Notes: generated by a model not told the origin, from the letters alone. A DNA stretch of 38,508 nt from Nitrosomonas nitrosa (GCF_003051105.1 NZ_QAOO01000029.1:1-38508); one strand, 5' to 3'. Positions 19,096 to 28,743 are shown, numbered from the stretch's first letter. Program-made: numbers and translations.

Positions 19096-19136
19096 CCAGG
19101 CAAGTAAAAAAGCGTAGCAGATTTAGCTTTGCCTGG
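19096..19136. terminator. inverted repeat between convergent genes, candidate terminator
   Basis: CCAGGCAA at 19096-19103 pairs exactly with TTGCCTGG at 19129-19136. The loop is 25 nt and A-rich. It sits between the ends of uvrB (plus) and the NrfJ-like gene (minus), where a two-way terminator is expected. The T-runs are short. Confidence 0.5.
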
Positions 19137-19152
19137 AATTTAATGATGCGGG

Positions 19153-19509
19153 CTATTGAGCGACTTTTACCTGGGTCGAAGTGACAAAAACAAGCCGATT
19201 GAATGTACGATTCAATGTTTTGCTGGTGAAGTTATGCATCGTCATGCTTTCAGCAAATCGGATATGGTCGCCTATTTTGACTTTGGTGGTGGGTGCTGCA
19301 ATCCAGAATCGCTTGCTGCCATTTTCTAATTCCATATAAGTATATCCTGCAGTATCCAGTGTCGAAACGACAATCCCTTCGTTGTCCGGTAATTTTTCTG
19401 CGCTTGCGAGCAAAATTCTATTGGAGGAAGTTTGGTCAGCATAAATCAATGTTGATTCAAATAAAAATGCGACTAATGTAAAAGCTACAACTTTATATAA
19501 AGTTTTCAT
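19153..19509 (-). CDS. small periplasmic NrfJ-like protein
   Basis: 118 aa. A signal peptide at residues 1-24 ends near IYA-DQ. The mature part reads GIVVSTLDTAGYTYMELENG, then WIAAPTTKVKIGDHIRF and NFTSKTLNRTF. This is the pattern of the small OB-fold-like periplasmic proteins annotated NrfJ or related, often found beside redox or metal genes. Their biochemical role is poorly defined. The gene lies 27 nt behind the outer-membrane barrel gene on the same strand, so the two probably form an operon. There are no Cys or haem motifs in the mature part. Function here is unknown. Confidence 0.7.
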   Translation of the reverse strand: MKTLYKVVAFTLVAFLFESTLIYADQTSSNRILLASAEKLPDNEGIVVSTLDTAGYTYMELENGSKRFWIAAPTTKVKIGDHIRFAESMTMHNFTSKTLNRTFNRLVFVTSTQVKVAQ

Positions 19510-19536
19510 AGTTTATTGTTTATGATTTTTCAGCAA

Positions 19537-21159
19537 TTAAAAACGAATTGTGTACTGCGCATAAAAGAAATCAGGAGAAATGCCTGGTCTCTGATTATTG
19601 ACAAAGGTGCCACTAAATAGTTTGGAATAGCCAACAAGTACATCTTGATGACGACTAATATGGAAATTGACTCGGAAATCAATTTCATCACCAATATGGC
19701 TACCTGACTGCCCAGTAATATCACGCAGGGTGCCAATTCCAGCTGTGTTGTAAAGATAATCACGTTCATTAGCTAAATAGAATCGATGGTATTGAGCAAT
19801 GAACGTAAACCAAGGCTGAGGGTGCAAGGTCACTTGGGCATTGAAATCGTGTAAGTTCTGACGCCCTACCAGATCCATGTAGCCTAAGTAGTAATGCCCA
19901 AATGGGAAAAGATGATTAAAAGTATTGGTTCGACCATCATTCGGATTGCTGTCACCTGATGCAAAATCATAGCGTAGCCAGAATTGCGGATTCATAGGGA
20001 AAGGCAGGTGGTAACCAAGCCCTGTTGCTACGGCGAAAGCTGAGATATCTAAATTTGATCGTTCACCAAACTGATACATACCCTCAAACTCATAAAGGAA
20101 ACGATTATAGTCACCTGCGATACGCCCTCCCACAGTTTGTAAGGTTGAATTGCCTTGCAAAATATTACCTTGATGAATATTTAATGGTGAGACAACTCGA
20201 TTATCGATCAGGCTAAGAAAATATAAATCAAGCAGCTGACCTTTCATTGGTTTATAGGTACCCCATAATCCAAAAAAGTTTCGGTCTTTATCCCAGTGAT
20301 CAAACTCATTTCTCTCAGTTGTCATCGGTCTGACAAAAAATGCATCCAAATCGAATGTGGGCGTCCTCCAGAACGTCTTGATACCTTGAAAAGTCCTGCG
20401 GGTATTAGCCCAATCAAGAGTGGAAATCAACCTTTGTGAGCCGTAGAGCAATTCTTGTCGACCAACCCGCATATACGCCGGTCCATCTAGGAACTGCCCT
20501 AGTTTGATATCGGCGAATAGATTCAGCATGTCAGTATGATTTTTGTCGATAGCCAGTGCAGGTAAATCCTGACCCGCAGCGCGAGCATCGAGGAATTCAG
20601 CAAAGAGTCTGAAGCGATCCTGGTACCATAGATCTGCGTGGAAACGTGTGCGAAAAAGATGATAGTTATTATCGGCACCTGCTGCATTCAGGCGGCTATC
20701 CGTTTCGTGCATGTATCGATACCAGAACTGACCGCCAAATGACAGCAACCAATCATCATTTAACTGAATACGTTTTGCAGGATCGAAAAAATCTTTCTCA
20801 TGCCCGGGTTTGTCGAGATACCGAAAATCAATATCGAATGCCGAAGTAGGGAGTAGCGCAAAAGGAGCATAAGGTGAGACAGGGGGCGCTTCACGCTTAT
20901 TTCCAGTCATCAAATCCCAAAGCGAGTAGTAGCCAGGTCCAGCGGGCGGTATCGTAAAAATGCCTACTCGAGGCATCGGGGTTACAGGGGGTGTTTGTGA
21001 CCAATTAAATTTCTGATTTTCGTTGTCTACGGGTTCCGACGAGTGAACCTGGATTGCAAGTGTGGCAACGGAAAAACCAAAAATGAGTTTCAGTAAATTT
21101 ATTCTTGCTAGAGAGCAATATTTTAGCTTGTAGTCTCTAAAAGAATCGAATGGAAACAT
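19537..21159 (-). CDS. outer-membrane beta-barrel protein, alginate-export family
   Basis: 540 aa. The N-terminus has a basic/hydrophobic signal peptide within residues 1-40 (cleavage probably near VHS-SEP). The body is rich in alternating aromatic and polar strands, for example WLLSFGGQFWYRYMHETDSR and RVGRQELLYGSQRLISTLDW, typical of the AlgE-like alginate-export domain. It ends YAQYTIRF with the terminal Phe needed for barrel assembly. Despite the family name, many members outside Pseudomonas are general or unknown-substrate porins, and no alginate genes are present here. It lies downstream of the Fe(III) ABC operon on the same strand (199-nt gap) and ahead of the NrfJ-like gene. The transported compound is not known. 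Confidence 0.82.
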   Translation of the reverse strand: MFPFDSFRDYKLKYCSLARINLLKLIFGFSVATLAIQVHSSEPVDNENQKFNWSQTPPVTPMPRVGIFTIPPAGPGYYSLWDLMTGNKREAPPVSPYAPFALLPTSAFDIDFRYLDKPGHEKDFFDPAKRIQLNDDWLLSFGGQFWYRYMHETDSRLNAAGADNNYHLFRTRFHADLWYQDRFRLFAEFLDARAAGQDLPALAIDKNHTDMLNLFADIKLGQFLDGPAYMRVGRQELLYGSQRLISTLDWANTRRTFQGIKTFWRTPTFDLDAFFVRPMTTERNEFDHWDKDRNFFGLWGTYKPMKGQLLDLYFLSLIDNRVVSPLNIHQGNILQGNSTLQTVGGRIAGDYNRFLYEFEGMYQFGERSNLDISAFAVATGLGYHLPFPMNPQFWLRYDFASGDSNPNDGRTNTFNHLFPFGHYYLGYMDLVGRQNLHDFNAQVTLHPQPWFTFIAQYHRFYLANERDYLYNTAGIGTLRDITGQSGSHIGDEIDFRVNFHISRHQDVLVGYSKLFSGTFVNNQRPGISPDFFYAQYTIRF

Positions 21160-21358
21160 TACTTTATTAACCTCCCCAGTATTTTTGCATTGAATAAGAG
21201 TTTTCTGACATTAGATCAGAAGTTATATTTTTTTGATTTTAATATTAATTTTAACAAAAAAAGATTACTAACCCTATCTTCTATTGAATTATAAGGACTA
21301 TATGGTTCAGGAATGGGCAAGGAAACTGATATCGATTTGCAGACAACGCTGATTTAAT

Positions 21359-22471
21359 TTACTCCGACCAAGCAGAAAATTGCGAATTAGAGTGGTAAGT
21401 TAGCAATGCTTTGCTAAATATCACGACATGATCAGCTTCTAGTCTGATGCCAAGTTTTTCACCAATGGCGTGGTCATGGTGGCTGGGTATAAGCGACAGT
21501 ACTGTCATACCACTTGCTAATTTAAGTGTATAAAGTATTTCAGCGCCACGAAAAGCTTTATGTGTAATTAAGGCTTGTGTGCTACTTTCAGGGCAATACA
21601 CGATATCGTCAGGCCGTATCAATATTTCGACTTCACTCCCTATGGGGCAGATTTCCTGATCTGATTCGCAATGATGATAAATGTCTTTGGACAGAACGCC
21701 TAATTCCATCTCAATCATCCCAAGATCAAGTACTTTGCCAGGTAAAAATACACCTTGACCAATAAAATTAGCCACAAAACGATTAGCGGGCCGGTGGTAT
21801 AAATTGTAAGCGGTATCCCATTGCATGATTTTTCCTTGGTGCATCACGCCGATCATATCAGCGACTGAGAAGGCTTCACCTTGATCATGTGTAACCAGAA
21901 TGGCAGTTATTTGCTGATTTTTTAAAATTTCACGTACTTCCTGGCTCAGGCGCTCGCGCAGCGTAATGTCCAAATTAGAAAAGGGTTCATCTAGTAATAG
22001 CAAATCAGGGCGAGGCGCCAGTGCGCGAGCAAGTGCAACGCGTTGCTGCTGTCCTCCTGAGAGCTCATGAGGATATCTGTCGGCTGCTTCTATGAGACCG
22101 ATGGTTTTGAGCATGTCAATAACCCGTTGTTTGCGCTCTTGCGTAGGGCTGCGATGCAATCCAAAACCAATATTTTCTGCCACAGTCAAATGGGGAAACA
22201 AGGCATAATCCTGGAAAACCATGCCAATACGTCTTTGTTCCGGTGGTAGGCTAAAATGAGAATCACTCACCGCTACGCCATTAAGCGATATTTGGCCTGC
22301 TGTTAATGATTCAAAGCCAGCTATACAACGCAATACCGTTGTTTTTCCACAACCACTTGGTCCTAGCAAACAACCAATTTCGCCTTTTTGGAGATCAAAC
22401 GATAAATCGTCAAAAGTCTTATGGTTACCGTAACAATGTTGAATCTGGTTTATCTTTAGTAGAGTACTCAC
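21359..22471 (-). CDS. fbpC: Fe(III) ABC transporter ATP-binding protein
   Basis: 370 aa from a GTG at 22471, beginning V(M)STLLKINQIQHCYG. The frame stays open upstream, but that part overlaps the permease gene and reads as Cys-rich non-homologous sequence, so I reject it. Walker A is GPSGCGKTT at about 37-45, the ABC signature is LSGGQQQRVALARAL, and Walker B is LLLLDEPFSNLD. A C-terminal TOBE-like regulatory region follows from about residue 240. It powers import through the permease encoded 5 nt upstream. The combination with a FutA/FbpA-type binding protein points to ferric iron as substrate. Confidence 0.88.
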   Translation of the reverse strand: MSTLLKINQIQHCYGNHKTFDDLSFDLQKGEIGCLLGPSGCGKTTVLRCIAGFESLTAGQISLNGVAVSDSHFSLPPEQRRIGMVFQDYALFPHLTVAENIGFGLHRSPTQERKQRVIDMLKTIGLIEAADRYPHELSGGQQQRVALARALAPRPDLLLLDEPFSNLDITLRERLSQEVREILKNQQITAILVTHDQGEAFSVADMIGVMHQGKIMQWDTAYNLYHRPANRFVANFIGQGVFLPGKVLDLGMIEMELGVLSKDIYHHCESDQEICPIGSEVEILIRPDDIVYCPESSTQALITHKAFRGAEILYTLKLASGMTVLSLIPSHHDHAIGEKLGIRLEADHVVIFSKALLTYHSNSQFSAWSE

Positions 22472-22476
22472 TTGGC

Positions 22477-24153
22477 TTACTTGTCGGTCTGTCGCATCAG
22501 CAAAATAATTGGCACTAGTCCTGCCATGACAAGTGTAACTGCAGGCAGTGCAGCATGCTCCCACTCACCTTCCGAGGTTAACGCAAATATACGGACGGCC
22601 AAGGTATCCCAGCCAAAAGGGCGGGTCATTAAAGTAATTGGCATTTCTTTCATTACATCGACAAAAACCAGTGCGGCTGCTGTAAAAATACCTGTTTTCA
22701 ATATCGGTAGATGGATTCTTCGTAATATTGACCACCCTGTCAAACCAAATCCCATTGCAGCTTCATCGATATTGCGCGTAATACGTTGCATGGCACTGTC
22801 TATCGGATAATGGCCGACTGCAAGAAAACGAGTCATATATGCAATAAGCATTACACCGAGTGTGCCTTGAATCAAGAATCCAATTTCTACTTGAAACAGC
22901 TTTAACCACCATGCGTTCAATAAATCATCCACCCACACGACAGGGATAAAAATACCGACAGCTAAAACTGCACCCGGCAAAGCATAGCCAATGGTAGCTA
23001 TGCGTACCGCTATCCGAGTAGTTGTATCAGAATAGAGGCGTGCAGCATAAACGAGTAATAAAGCGGCAAAACAAGTAATGAGTGTGGCAGCGGCTGAAAG
23101 CAGTACGGAATGGAACAGAAATTCGAAATAGCGCTGGTCGAAACTTTCCATTAGCGACTGGATTGCCCAGATGGACAGTTGAATGATGGGTAAAATAAAG
23201 GCAAGAAATAAAACACTTGCTGCAAAGCAAGCTACTGCGCTGCTTCGCCAGCCTGATAGGGCGATACGATCAACACGTGCACTTCGTTTGGTTTCTGCAT
23301 AGCGCATCCGTATTCGAAATTGTTGCTCGGCAATAATGACTACAAAAACGATAAGTATCAACAGTGATGCGAGCTGAGAGGCTGCGGGTAGCGAGAACAG
23401 ACCAAACCAAGCCTTGTAGATCGCCGTGGTAAACGTATCATAATTAAATATAGCAACCGTCCCAAAATCCGCGAGTGTTTCCATGAGCGTAAGCATTAAA
23501 CCACCAGCAATCCAAGGCCGCGCCATGGGTAGCGAAACTTTGAAAAAACCTTGTCTTTGGTTAAGGCCGAGTGATTGCGCTACTTCTAATAATCGTTTTC
23601 CCTGCGTGAGGAAAGCATTACGCGCCATAAGATAGACATAAGGATAAAAGGCAAGCGTCATCACCAGGATAACGCCACTTCGCCCGTATAAATCAGGGAA
23701 CCAGGGTAATTCTGTTCCCAACCAAGTTCGAAGGTTGGTTTGAATCGGGCCGGTGTAATCGAATAAACCGAGTACTACAAATGCAGTCACGTAAGCTGGA
23801 ATGGCCAATGGTAATAATAACGCCCATGAAAAAAACCGACTTCCCGGAAATTCATAAACCGCGGTAAACCAAGCTAGGCTAACCCCTAGCAACGCGGAAC
23901 CCGTCAGGACACCTAGAGCAAGCCAGAAGGTATTGATCAATAACGTGAGCAGAGTCGTTTCGACAAGATGCTGCCAGACATCATTTGCTGGCATAAAAAC
24001 GGAGGAGAAAACGACTGCAATTGGTATGAGGATAAGTGCTGCAATGAGAAAAGGAATTATTCTCCAAATATTTGCAGCACCTTTCAAGTGAAAAAATGTT
24101 TGGGGAGGGTCTACAGTTTTATCTCCTTTAGTAAAATAGTTTTCATTTTTCAC
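22477..24153 (-). CDS. fbpB: Fe(III) ABC transporter permease, fused two-domain type
   Basis: 558 aa with about 12 hydrophobic segments in two halves, as in FbpB/SfuB. Each half carries an EAA-type loop that docks the ATPase: LEVAQSLGLNQRQGFFKVSLP in the first half and IDEAAMGFGLTGWSILRRIHLP in the second. It forms the inner-membrane channel for iron delivered by the periplasmic binding protein. It is the middle gene of a tight three-gene operon: 14 nt after the binding-protein gene and 5 nt before the ATPase gene. Confidence 0.9.
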   Translation of the reverse strand: MKNENYFTKGDKTVDPPQTFFHLKGAANIWRIIPFLIAALILIPIAVVFSSVFMPANDVWQHLVETTLLTLLINTFWLALGVLTGSALLGVSLAWFTAVYEFPGSRFFSWALLLPLAIPAYVTAFVVLGLFDYTGPIQTNLRTWLGTELPWFPDLYGRSGVILVMTLAFYPYVYLMARNAFLTQGKRLLEVAQSLGLNQRQGFFKVSLPMARPWIAGGLMLTLMETLADFGTVAIFNYDTFTTAIYKAWFGLFSLPAASQLASLLILIVFVVIIAEQQFRIRMRYAETKRSARVDRIALSGWRSSAVACFAASVLFLAFILPIIQLSIWAIQSLMESFDQRYFEFLFHSVLLSAAATLITCFAALLLVYAARLYSDTTTRIAVRIATIGYALPGAVLAVGIFIPVVWVDDLLNAWWLKLFQVEIGFLIQGTLGVMLIAYMTRFLAVGHYPIDSAMQRITRNIDEAAMGFGLTGWSILRRIHLPILKTGIFTAAALVFVDVMKEMPITLMTRPFGWDTLAVRIFALTSEGEWEHAALPAVTLVMAGLVPIILLMRQTDK

Positions 24154-24167
24154 ATGTACTTACTCGC

Positions 24168-25181
24168 TTATCGATAGCCAGCACGATCCATTAATTTTAC
24201 TGCGGTAGTTTGCAATTCACCTGCTTTAACAACATTCATTTGGTTTTGCTTGAATTCTCCCCAGGCCGAAACAGTTTCACTTGGTTGAATTTGGGGATTA
24301 GCTGGATATTCCATATTGATATCAGCAAACAGGTTTTGAGCTTTGTCAGAAGATAAAAACTCTAATAATTTAATAGCCGACCGCTCATTTTTACTATATT
24401 GAGTCACGCCTGCACCAGAAATATTGACATGAACACCGCTGTTATTTTGATTTGGCCAAAAGATAGCTAGTGGTAAGGCAGGGTTTGCCTCCATCAATCT
24501 TCCAAAATAATAGGTATTGATTACTGTTACATCGCAGCGGCCTGCAGCTACAAACTCCAATGCTTTTGTATCGTCAGATAATGGCTCGGTTGCAAGGTTA
24601 GCTACCCAACCTTTTACAATCCGTTCGGTTTCGGCTTCACCATGTTCAGCAATCATCATGGCAACCAGCGATTGATTATAAACCTTCTTGGAAGTACGTA
24701 AACATAACCTGCCTTTCCATTTAGGGTCAGCCAAATCTTCATAGGTAGAGAGTTCGGTGGGTTTTACTTTTTGAGTATTGTAAACAAGGGTACGTGCCCG
24801 TACCGATAGGCCAAACCATTGGCCACGCGGATCGCGTAGATGTGCAGGTATATTTGATTCAAGTATGGGAGAAGAAATCGATTTTAATAATCCTGCACGA
24901 GCAGCCTCCCACAAATTCCCTGCATCAACCGTTATGAGAACATCAGCTGGTGTTCTTCGTCCTTCAGCCTTGAGCCTTGCTAAAAGCGCGCCTTCCTTAT
25001 CCGTCGTAAATTTGACTTGAATACCCGTTTCACGGGTAAAAGCATCGAACATAGGTTTGATAAGCTGTTCGATTCTCGCCGAATAGACAACCACCTGCTC
25101 AGCGCGTGCATTGGTGGCTAGAAAGAAAAAGCAGCAGCCTATGATTGCAAATAAACGAATAAAAGAAGTTGGTTTGTGCAT
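24168..25181 (-). CDS. fbpA: Fe(III) ABC transporter substrate-binding protein
   Basis: 337 aa. A signal peptide at residues 1-27 ends ARA-EQ. The mature protein starts VVVYSARIEQLIKPMFDAF, the typical opening of iron-binding FbpA/FutA proteins. The adjacent tyrosines Tyr224 and Tyr225 in VINTYYFGRL are the conserved iron ligands of the family. It captures ferric iron in the periplasm and hands it to the permease. It is first in the operon. A partial Fur-like site lies about 70 nt upstream, so iron control is plausible. The FbpA/FutA assignment is from motifs only; other anionic ligands cannot be excluded. Confidence 0.9.
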   Translation of the reverse strand: MHKPTSFIRLFAIIGCCFFFLATNARAEQVVVYSARIEQLIKPMFDAFTRETGIQVKFTTDKEGALLARLKAEGRRTPADVLITVDAGNLWEAARAGLLKSISSPILESNIPAHLRDPRGQWFGLSVRARTLVYNTQKVKPTELSTYEDLADPKWKGRLCLRTSKKVYNQSLVAMMIAEHGEAETERIVKGWVANLATEPLSDDTKALEFVAAGRCDVTVINTYYFGRLMEANPALPLAIFWPNQNNSGVHVNISGAGVTQYSKNERSAIKLLEFLSSDKAQNLFADINMEYPANPQIQPSETVSAWGEFKQNQMNVVKAGELQTTAVKLMDRAGYR

Positions 25182-25250
25182 TTAAATTTAATGAAGACAA
25201 AAAGAGATTGGTAAAAAGTTTTTAACTTTGGTTTACAGGTAATTATACTA

Positions 25251-25269
25251 TGAATAAGAACAATTATCA
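25251..25269 (-). promoter_or_regulatory. weak Fur-box candidate upstream of the iron operon
   Basis: On the minus strand this reads TGATAATTGTTCTTATTCA. The left half, TGATAAT, matches the Fur consensus exactly; the right half matches only in part. Its position, about 70 nt before the binding-protein start, is suitable for a Fur operator. Quality is low. Confidence 0.3.
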
Positions 25270-25319
25270 GTTGTCCAGTGTTAAGGCTGCAATAAAATTA
25301 CTTCGTGGTTGATCATGAA

Positions 25320-26429
25320 TTATTGAAGAGCCTGTAATGGATTGGTATAAGTCAACCCGAATGCTTCCGCAACTGCAGGATGTGTGACATAGCCACGGTA
25401 GGTATTTAAACCGTGCTGCAGAGTGCGCTCTTGGCGTACGGCATTTAAACCTTCGTTCGCAAGCTTTACTACGTAAGTGGCTGTCTGATTGTTAAGCGCG
25501 AAAGTGCTCGTGCGAGGGACAGCGCCCGGCATATTAGTAACACAATAGTGCAGTACGCCATCAACTTCATAAACCGGGTGACTATGTGTGGTTGGATGTG
25601 TTGTTTCAACACATCCACCTTGATCAACCGCCACATCGACGATAACGGATCCTTTGCGCATGTCTGCTAGCATTTCTTTAGTGATGAGCCAAGGCGCGCG
25701 TCCACCTGGAATGAGTATTGCGCCAATGACCAGATCAGCTTGAAAGACTAACTCTCTGATATTGAGACCATCGCTCATGCGCGTCAATAATTGACCTCTG
25801 TAGATATCATCGAGATATTTCAGTCGGTTATGGTTCACATCTAGTACAGTTACTTGGGCACCCATGCCAACTGCAACTCTTGCTGCATTTGCACCGACTA
25901 TACCTGCTCCAAGAATAACGACATTAGCGGGCGCTACGCCAGGTACGCCACTCATAAGGATGCCCCTTCCTCCCGATGTTTTCAATAAGTAGGTAGCCCC
26001 TATTTGGGTCGCCATTCTGCCGGCCACCTCGCTCATGGGCGCGAGTAAAGGCAATTCTCCTGATGCCGTTTGTACAGTTTCGTATGCAATGCCTGTTGTG
26101 CCTGTGGCTAACAGTACATCCACTAAAGATTTATTCGAAGCGAGGTGTAGGTAGGTGAAGAGAATGAGTTCTTGGCGTAAATAGCGGTATTCTGGTTCAG
26201 TAGGTTCTTTTACTTTAACGACTAATTGTGCTGACCAAGCGTCATCAGCATTGAAAACAATATCGGCGCCTGCAGAGCGATAATCATCATCGGAAAAAGC
26301 ACTCCCAATTCCCGCACCAGTTTGAACTCGCACTAGATGCCCTTGGTTTGTCAAAGTGTGCACTGTACCGGGGGACATCCCCACACGGAATTCATTATCT
26401 TTCGTCTCCTTGGGCAATCCAATAATCAT
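25320..26429 (-). CDS. ald: alanine dehydrogenase
   Basis: 369 aa, the usual length. It starts [20 protein letters not shown], with Arg15 in the substrate site. Catalytic Lys74 (VVKVKEP) and His95 (YLHLAS) are in place. The NAD-binding Rossmann loop is [13 protein letters not shown]. It interconverts L-alanine and pyruvate plus ammonium with NADH; in an ammonia-rich cell it could assimilate ammonium or recycle alanine. It is monocistronic on the minus strand. A palindrome overlaps its ribosome-site region. Confidence 0.95.
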   Translation of the reverse strand: MIIGLPKETKDNEFRVGMSPGTVHTLTNQGHLVRVQTGAGIGSAFSDDDYRSAGADIVFNADDAWSAQLVVKVKEPTEPEYRYLRQELILFTYLHLASNKSLVDVLLATGTTGIAYETVQTASGELPLLAPMSEVAGRMATQIGATYLLKTSGGRGILMSGVPGVAPANVVILGAGIVGANAARVAVGMGAQVTVLDVNHNRLKYLDDIYRGQLLTRMSDGLNIRELVFQADLVIGAILIPGGRAPWLITKEMLADMRKGSVIVDVAVDQGGCVETTHPTTHSHPVYEVDGVLHYCVTNMPGAVPRTSTFALNNQTATYVVKLANEGLNAVRQERTLQHGLNTYRGYVTHPAVAEAFGLTYTNPLQALQ

Positions 26430-26438
26430 GATTTAAAT

Positions 26439-26448
26439 CCTAATTAGG
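26439..26448. promoter_or_regulatory. 10-bp palindrome next to the ald start
   Basis: CCTAATTAGG is a perfect palindrome centred about 15 nt before the ald ATG and overlaps the likely ribosome site (TAGGAT on the minus strand). It could be an operator or an RNA element, or chance. Confidence 0.2.
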
Positions 26449-26906
26449 TTGTTCAAAATAATTCATTTATTTTTATGTCTTTGATGACACTGGCTAATCG
26501 ATCGACAAAACCACGTGAAATGCAAGTTGTAATTACTTAATATAGCTGTGCAGTATAGGCGACGACCGAATTTGCTACGAGATAAAATATGACAATTTAT
26601 CTGAGGAGAAAATACCCAAAGTTTCAGAAGCAGATACATTATTTTTTCTGCAAGTAGAGATAGCCTACGCACCTCGCATTAGATTTCGACACCTTCTTTT
26701 GCTAAAACAGCTTGATAGCTTTTGATGGAGCTGGGTTATGTGAATACTGTTCTCACATCGATTATTAGAGTAAGTATGGGTATCACGCAATATATTGTAT
26801 TCATTTGAGAAGGCGATGTGGCCAATATACTTTGGCCTTGATGAAGGGGTCGACGGTGTCGCTGCCTAATGAAAGCGGACAATTTTGAGCTGGATACTAA
26901 GGCTAT

Positions 26907-27041
26907 CCGTGAACTGCGATCGCAGCGAGGGTGAAGGTGACCGAGCTGGACTTATCGATCATTTGAGGCGAATAGTTACCCTATCGAACGAAAAGGAATA
27001 GAAAATCCGGCCTGTCAGCTTTTTCCGCAGTAGATCCGTCT
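26907..27041 (+). repeat. dispersed repeat, copy B
   Basis: It aligns in the same orientation with 14259-14390. Unlike copy A it is not bounded by the 14-bp inverted repeat. The flanks of the two copies are not related beyond the aligned part. Confidence 0.7.
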
Positions 27042-27430
27042 CGGACAGCACTCCTGGTGCATTCCTGGATCTTTTGAAAGCTAACAACTGATCGTTTTAT
27101 AAAATCAAATGCAATAGGCTCATTAGTGTCTGGGTAAGTAAGTGTTACGTTTTTCTCAGGAGGGTAAAAAAAAACCGAAACGTCAAGAGCTCGGTAAAAA
27201 TGTTGATTTATCCAAAACTATGGCATTTCTGCTTTCATCCCAATGTAGGTGCAAACGACAACCAGGAGGAGACAGATACAGCCTATGTGCAACTTACTTC
27301 ATCGTTGTGTTGTACTGTCTACCGCCTTTTTTATTGTTCTCCGAGCCTTTCCCTATTGCCTGCCTATTTGATCCAATCAGGAAATTTCTACAACACTACA
27401 TTTATGACTATTTTTATAGATTGAAAAAAG

Positions 27431-27622
27431 CTAGTCTTCTTTGTTTAATGCATTACATTTATCAATAAATGCTTGTCGATCAGCCTCACTAGTAAAAGCT
27501 GTCAGTGATTTCTCCATTCCTATCCCAGCGCAATTTACTGAATTAGCTTCAGGCACGCCATCACACCCCATCAGAGCGATACTAAGACCAATAATACCAA
27601 TGATTTTACATTTAAAACTCAT
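27431..27622 (-). CDS. very small lipoprotein, function unknown
   Basis: 63 aa. The signal IIGIIGLSIALMGC ends in a lipobox with Cys20, predicting a lipidated envelope protein of about 44 mature residues. The mature part has two more Cys (NSVNCAGIG and FIDKCNAL) that could form a disulfide. GAGGGAG about 8 nt before the ATG is a strong ribosome site, the main reason to accept the gene. It lies alone in a gene-poor stretch. No family is recognised. Confidence 0.65.
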   Translation of the reverse strand: MSFKCKIIGIIGLSIALMGCDGVPEANSVNCAGIGMEKSLTAFTSEADRQAFIDKCNALNKED

Positions 27623-28356
27623 TTAGAACTCCCTCTATAATTAATGGATAGATTCATAACAATACAATAGTCTGATATATTCAAGCTATTCAATAGCCTG
27701 ATTTTAGTTCACCATTCGAACCCAGCTACTTAATTCTACCCTAATCTTCAAAGTTTGAGATTTTAGTATAGCTTTTTTCGAAGGGTAAGCCGCATAATCG
27801 GTATAAGTTTTAGCGATGGATTGCTGGAATCGATGTGGCAAGGAAAGGAAACTGATTCACACTCAAACGCAGTTGGAAAACCTCGCAATATGTAATGATA
27901 TTTTGCACCTACTTCCAATATGCTCCTTACAAGTACGCTGAGATCATTTACTGATCAAAGATTAGACGGTAAAGCTGGACAGTCTCTAATCAACAAAGCT
28001 TAAAAGCAACCAATCCAATCTCAAGCAAGCTTATCTCTTAGTGGCAATGATGTAGTTAAATCGCGCAAATTGGCATTAAGACTTGAGGTAATGGCCTATT
28101 AGCCAAGCCAAACTCAGGCCATTCGAGCGGCAAATCAAATAGCTTCACAGCGCTCAAATGGACAAAGCGTAGGTGCATAATGCGAGTCGCTGTCAGTAAA
28201 AGGTGATGGTGTCAGATTAATGGCCATAAACATGTGCCATCGTTTATCTGAACAGATTTAGACTGTACTGTTTCTCAACTCGCTGCGGACTTTTAAACTG
28301 GGTGATGAGGGAAGGGTGCAGCCAAATTATCTGATTACACTATCCTGATAACGCGG
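27623..28356. other. 734-bp region without a supported gene
   Basis: It holds the promoter side of the small lipoprotein gene and the downstream side of gloA. A plus-strand frame through about 27929-28350 is interrupted by several stops, with pieces such as SLSGNDVVKSRKLALRLEVM between them; this could be a broken gene, but I cannot assign a family. No tRNA or strong hairpin was seen. Confidence 0.5.
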
Positions 28357-28743
28357 TTACTCTTTTTTCTGGATAAATTCAATTTTATAACCATCAGGAT
28401 CCTCGACAAAAGCAATCACAGTAGCCCCGTGCTTCATAGGCCCTGCCTCGCGTGTTACACGACCCCCTAGTTTTTTAACATTTTCACAAGCTTTATAGGC
28501 ATCATCCACTTCAATTGCAATGTGGCCAAAAGCCGTGCCTAGATCATATTTATCCACACCCCAGTTATATGTTAGCTCCAAAACAGCGCCCTCTGATTCA
28601 CTTTGATAGCCGACAAAAACCAATGTGAATTTGCCATCAGGATATTCTTTTTGTCTCAGTACCTTCATGCCAAGGATTTTGGTATAAAAATCTATGGATT
28701 TCTCGAGATTGCCGACTCGCAGCATGGTGTGAAGTATTCTCAT
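28357..28743 (-). CDS. gloA: lactoylglutathione lyase (glyoxalase I)
   Basis: 128 aa, close to E. coli GloA. It starts [20 protein letters not shown]. The four metal ligands of the bacterial Ni-type enzyme are present at His5, Glu56 (LELTYNWGV), His74 (GHIA) and Glu122 (DGYKIEF). It isomerises the methylglyoxal-glutathione hemithioacetal to S-lactoylglutathione in the cytoplasm, a detoxification step. Its ATG overlaps the rubredoxin stop by 4 nt, so the two are translationally coupled on the minus strand. Confidence 0.95.
   Translation of the reverse strand: MRILHTMLRVGNLEKSIDFYTKILGMKVLRQKEYPDGKFTLVFVGYQSESEGAVLELTYNWGVDKYDLGTAFGHIAIEVDDAYKACENVKKLGGRVTREAGPMKHGATVIAFVEDPDGYKIEFIQKKE

Larger units (their letters stand above)
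26430..27430. other. 1-kb largely non-coding region with repeat copy B
   Basis: Between the ald start and the small lipoprotein gene. It contains the repeat at 26907-27041 and short open frames on both strands. The longest (27142-27468 plus) reads as unrelated low-quality sequence and overlaps the lipoprotein gene in antisense. I see no intact gene; the region looks like decayed accessory DNA. Confidence 0.5.

Noticed and set aside
22472..22564. Longer N-terminus for the iron ATPase
   Set aside because: The extension overlaps the permease gene and is Cys-rich with no homology; the GTG at 22471 fits the family start.
27142..27468. 108-codon plus-strand frame in the gene-poor region
   Set aside because: No family resemblance, low-quality composition, and it overlaps the better supported lipoprotein gene in antisense.
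27814..27855. Reading IAGIDVARKGN, similar to the first Asp block of IS110-type transposases
   Set aside because: Only 14 codons before a stop, with no further IS110 motif following in any frame.
27929..28350. Plus-strand frame with pieces such as SLSGNDVVKSRKLALRLEVM, possible broken gene
   Set aside because: Stops occur about as often as expected by chance, and no family was recognised.
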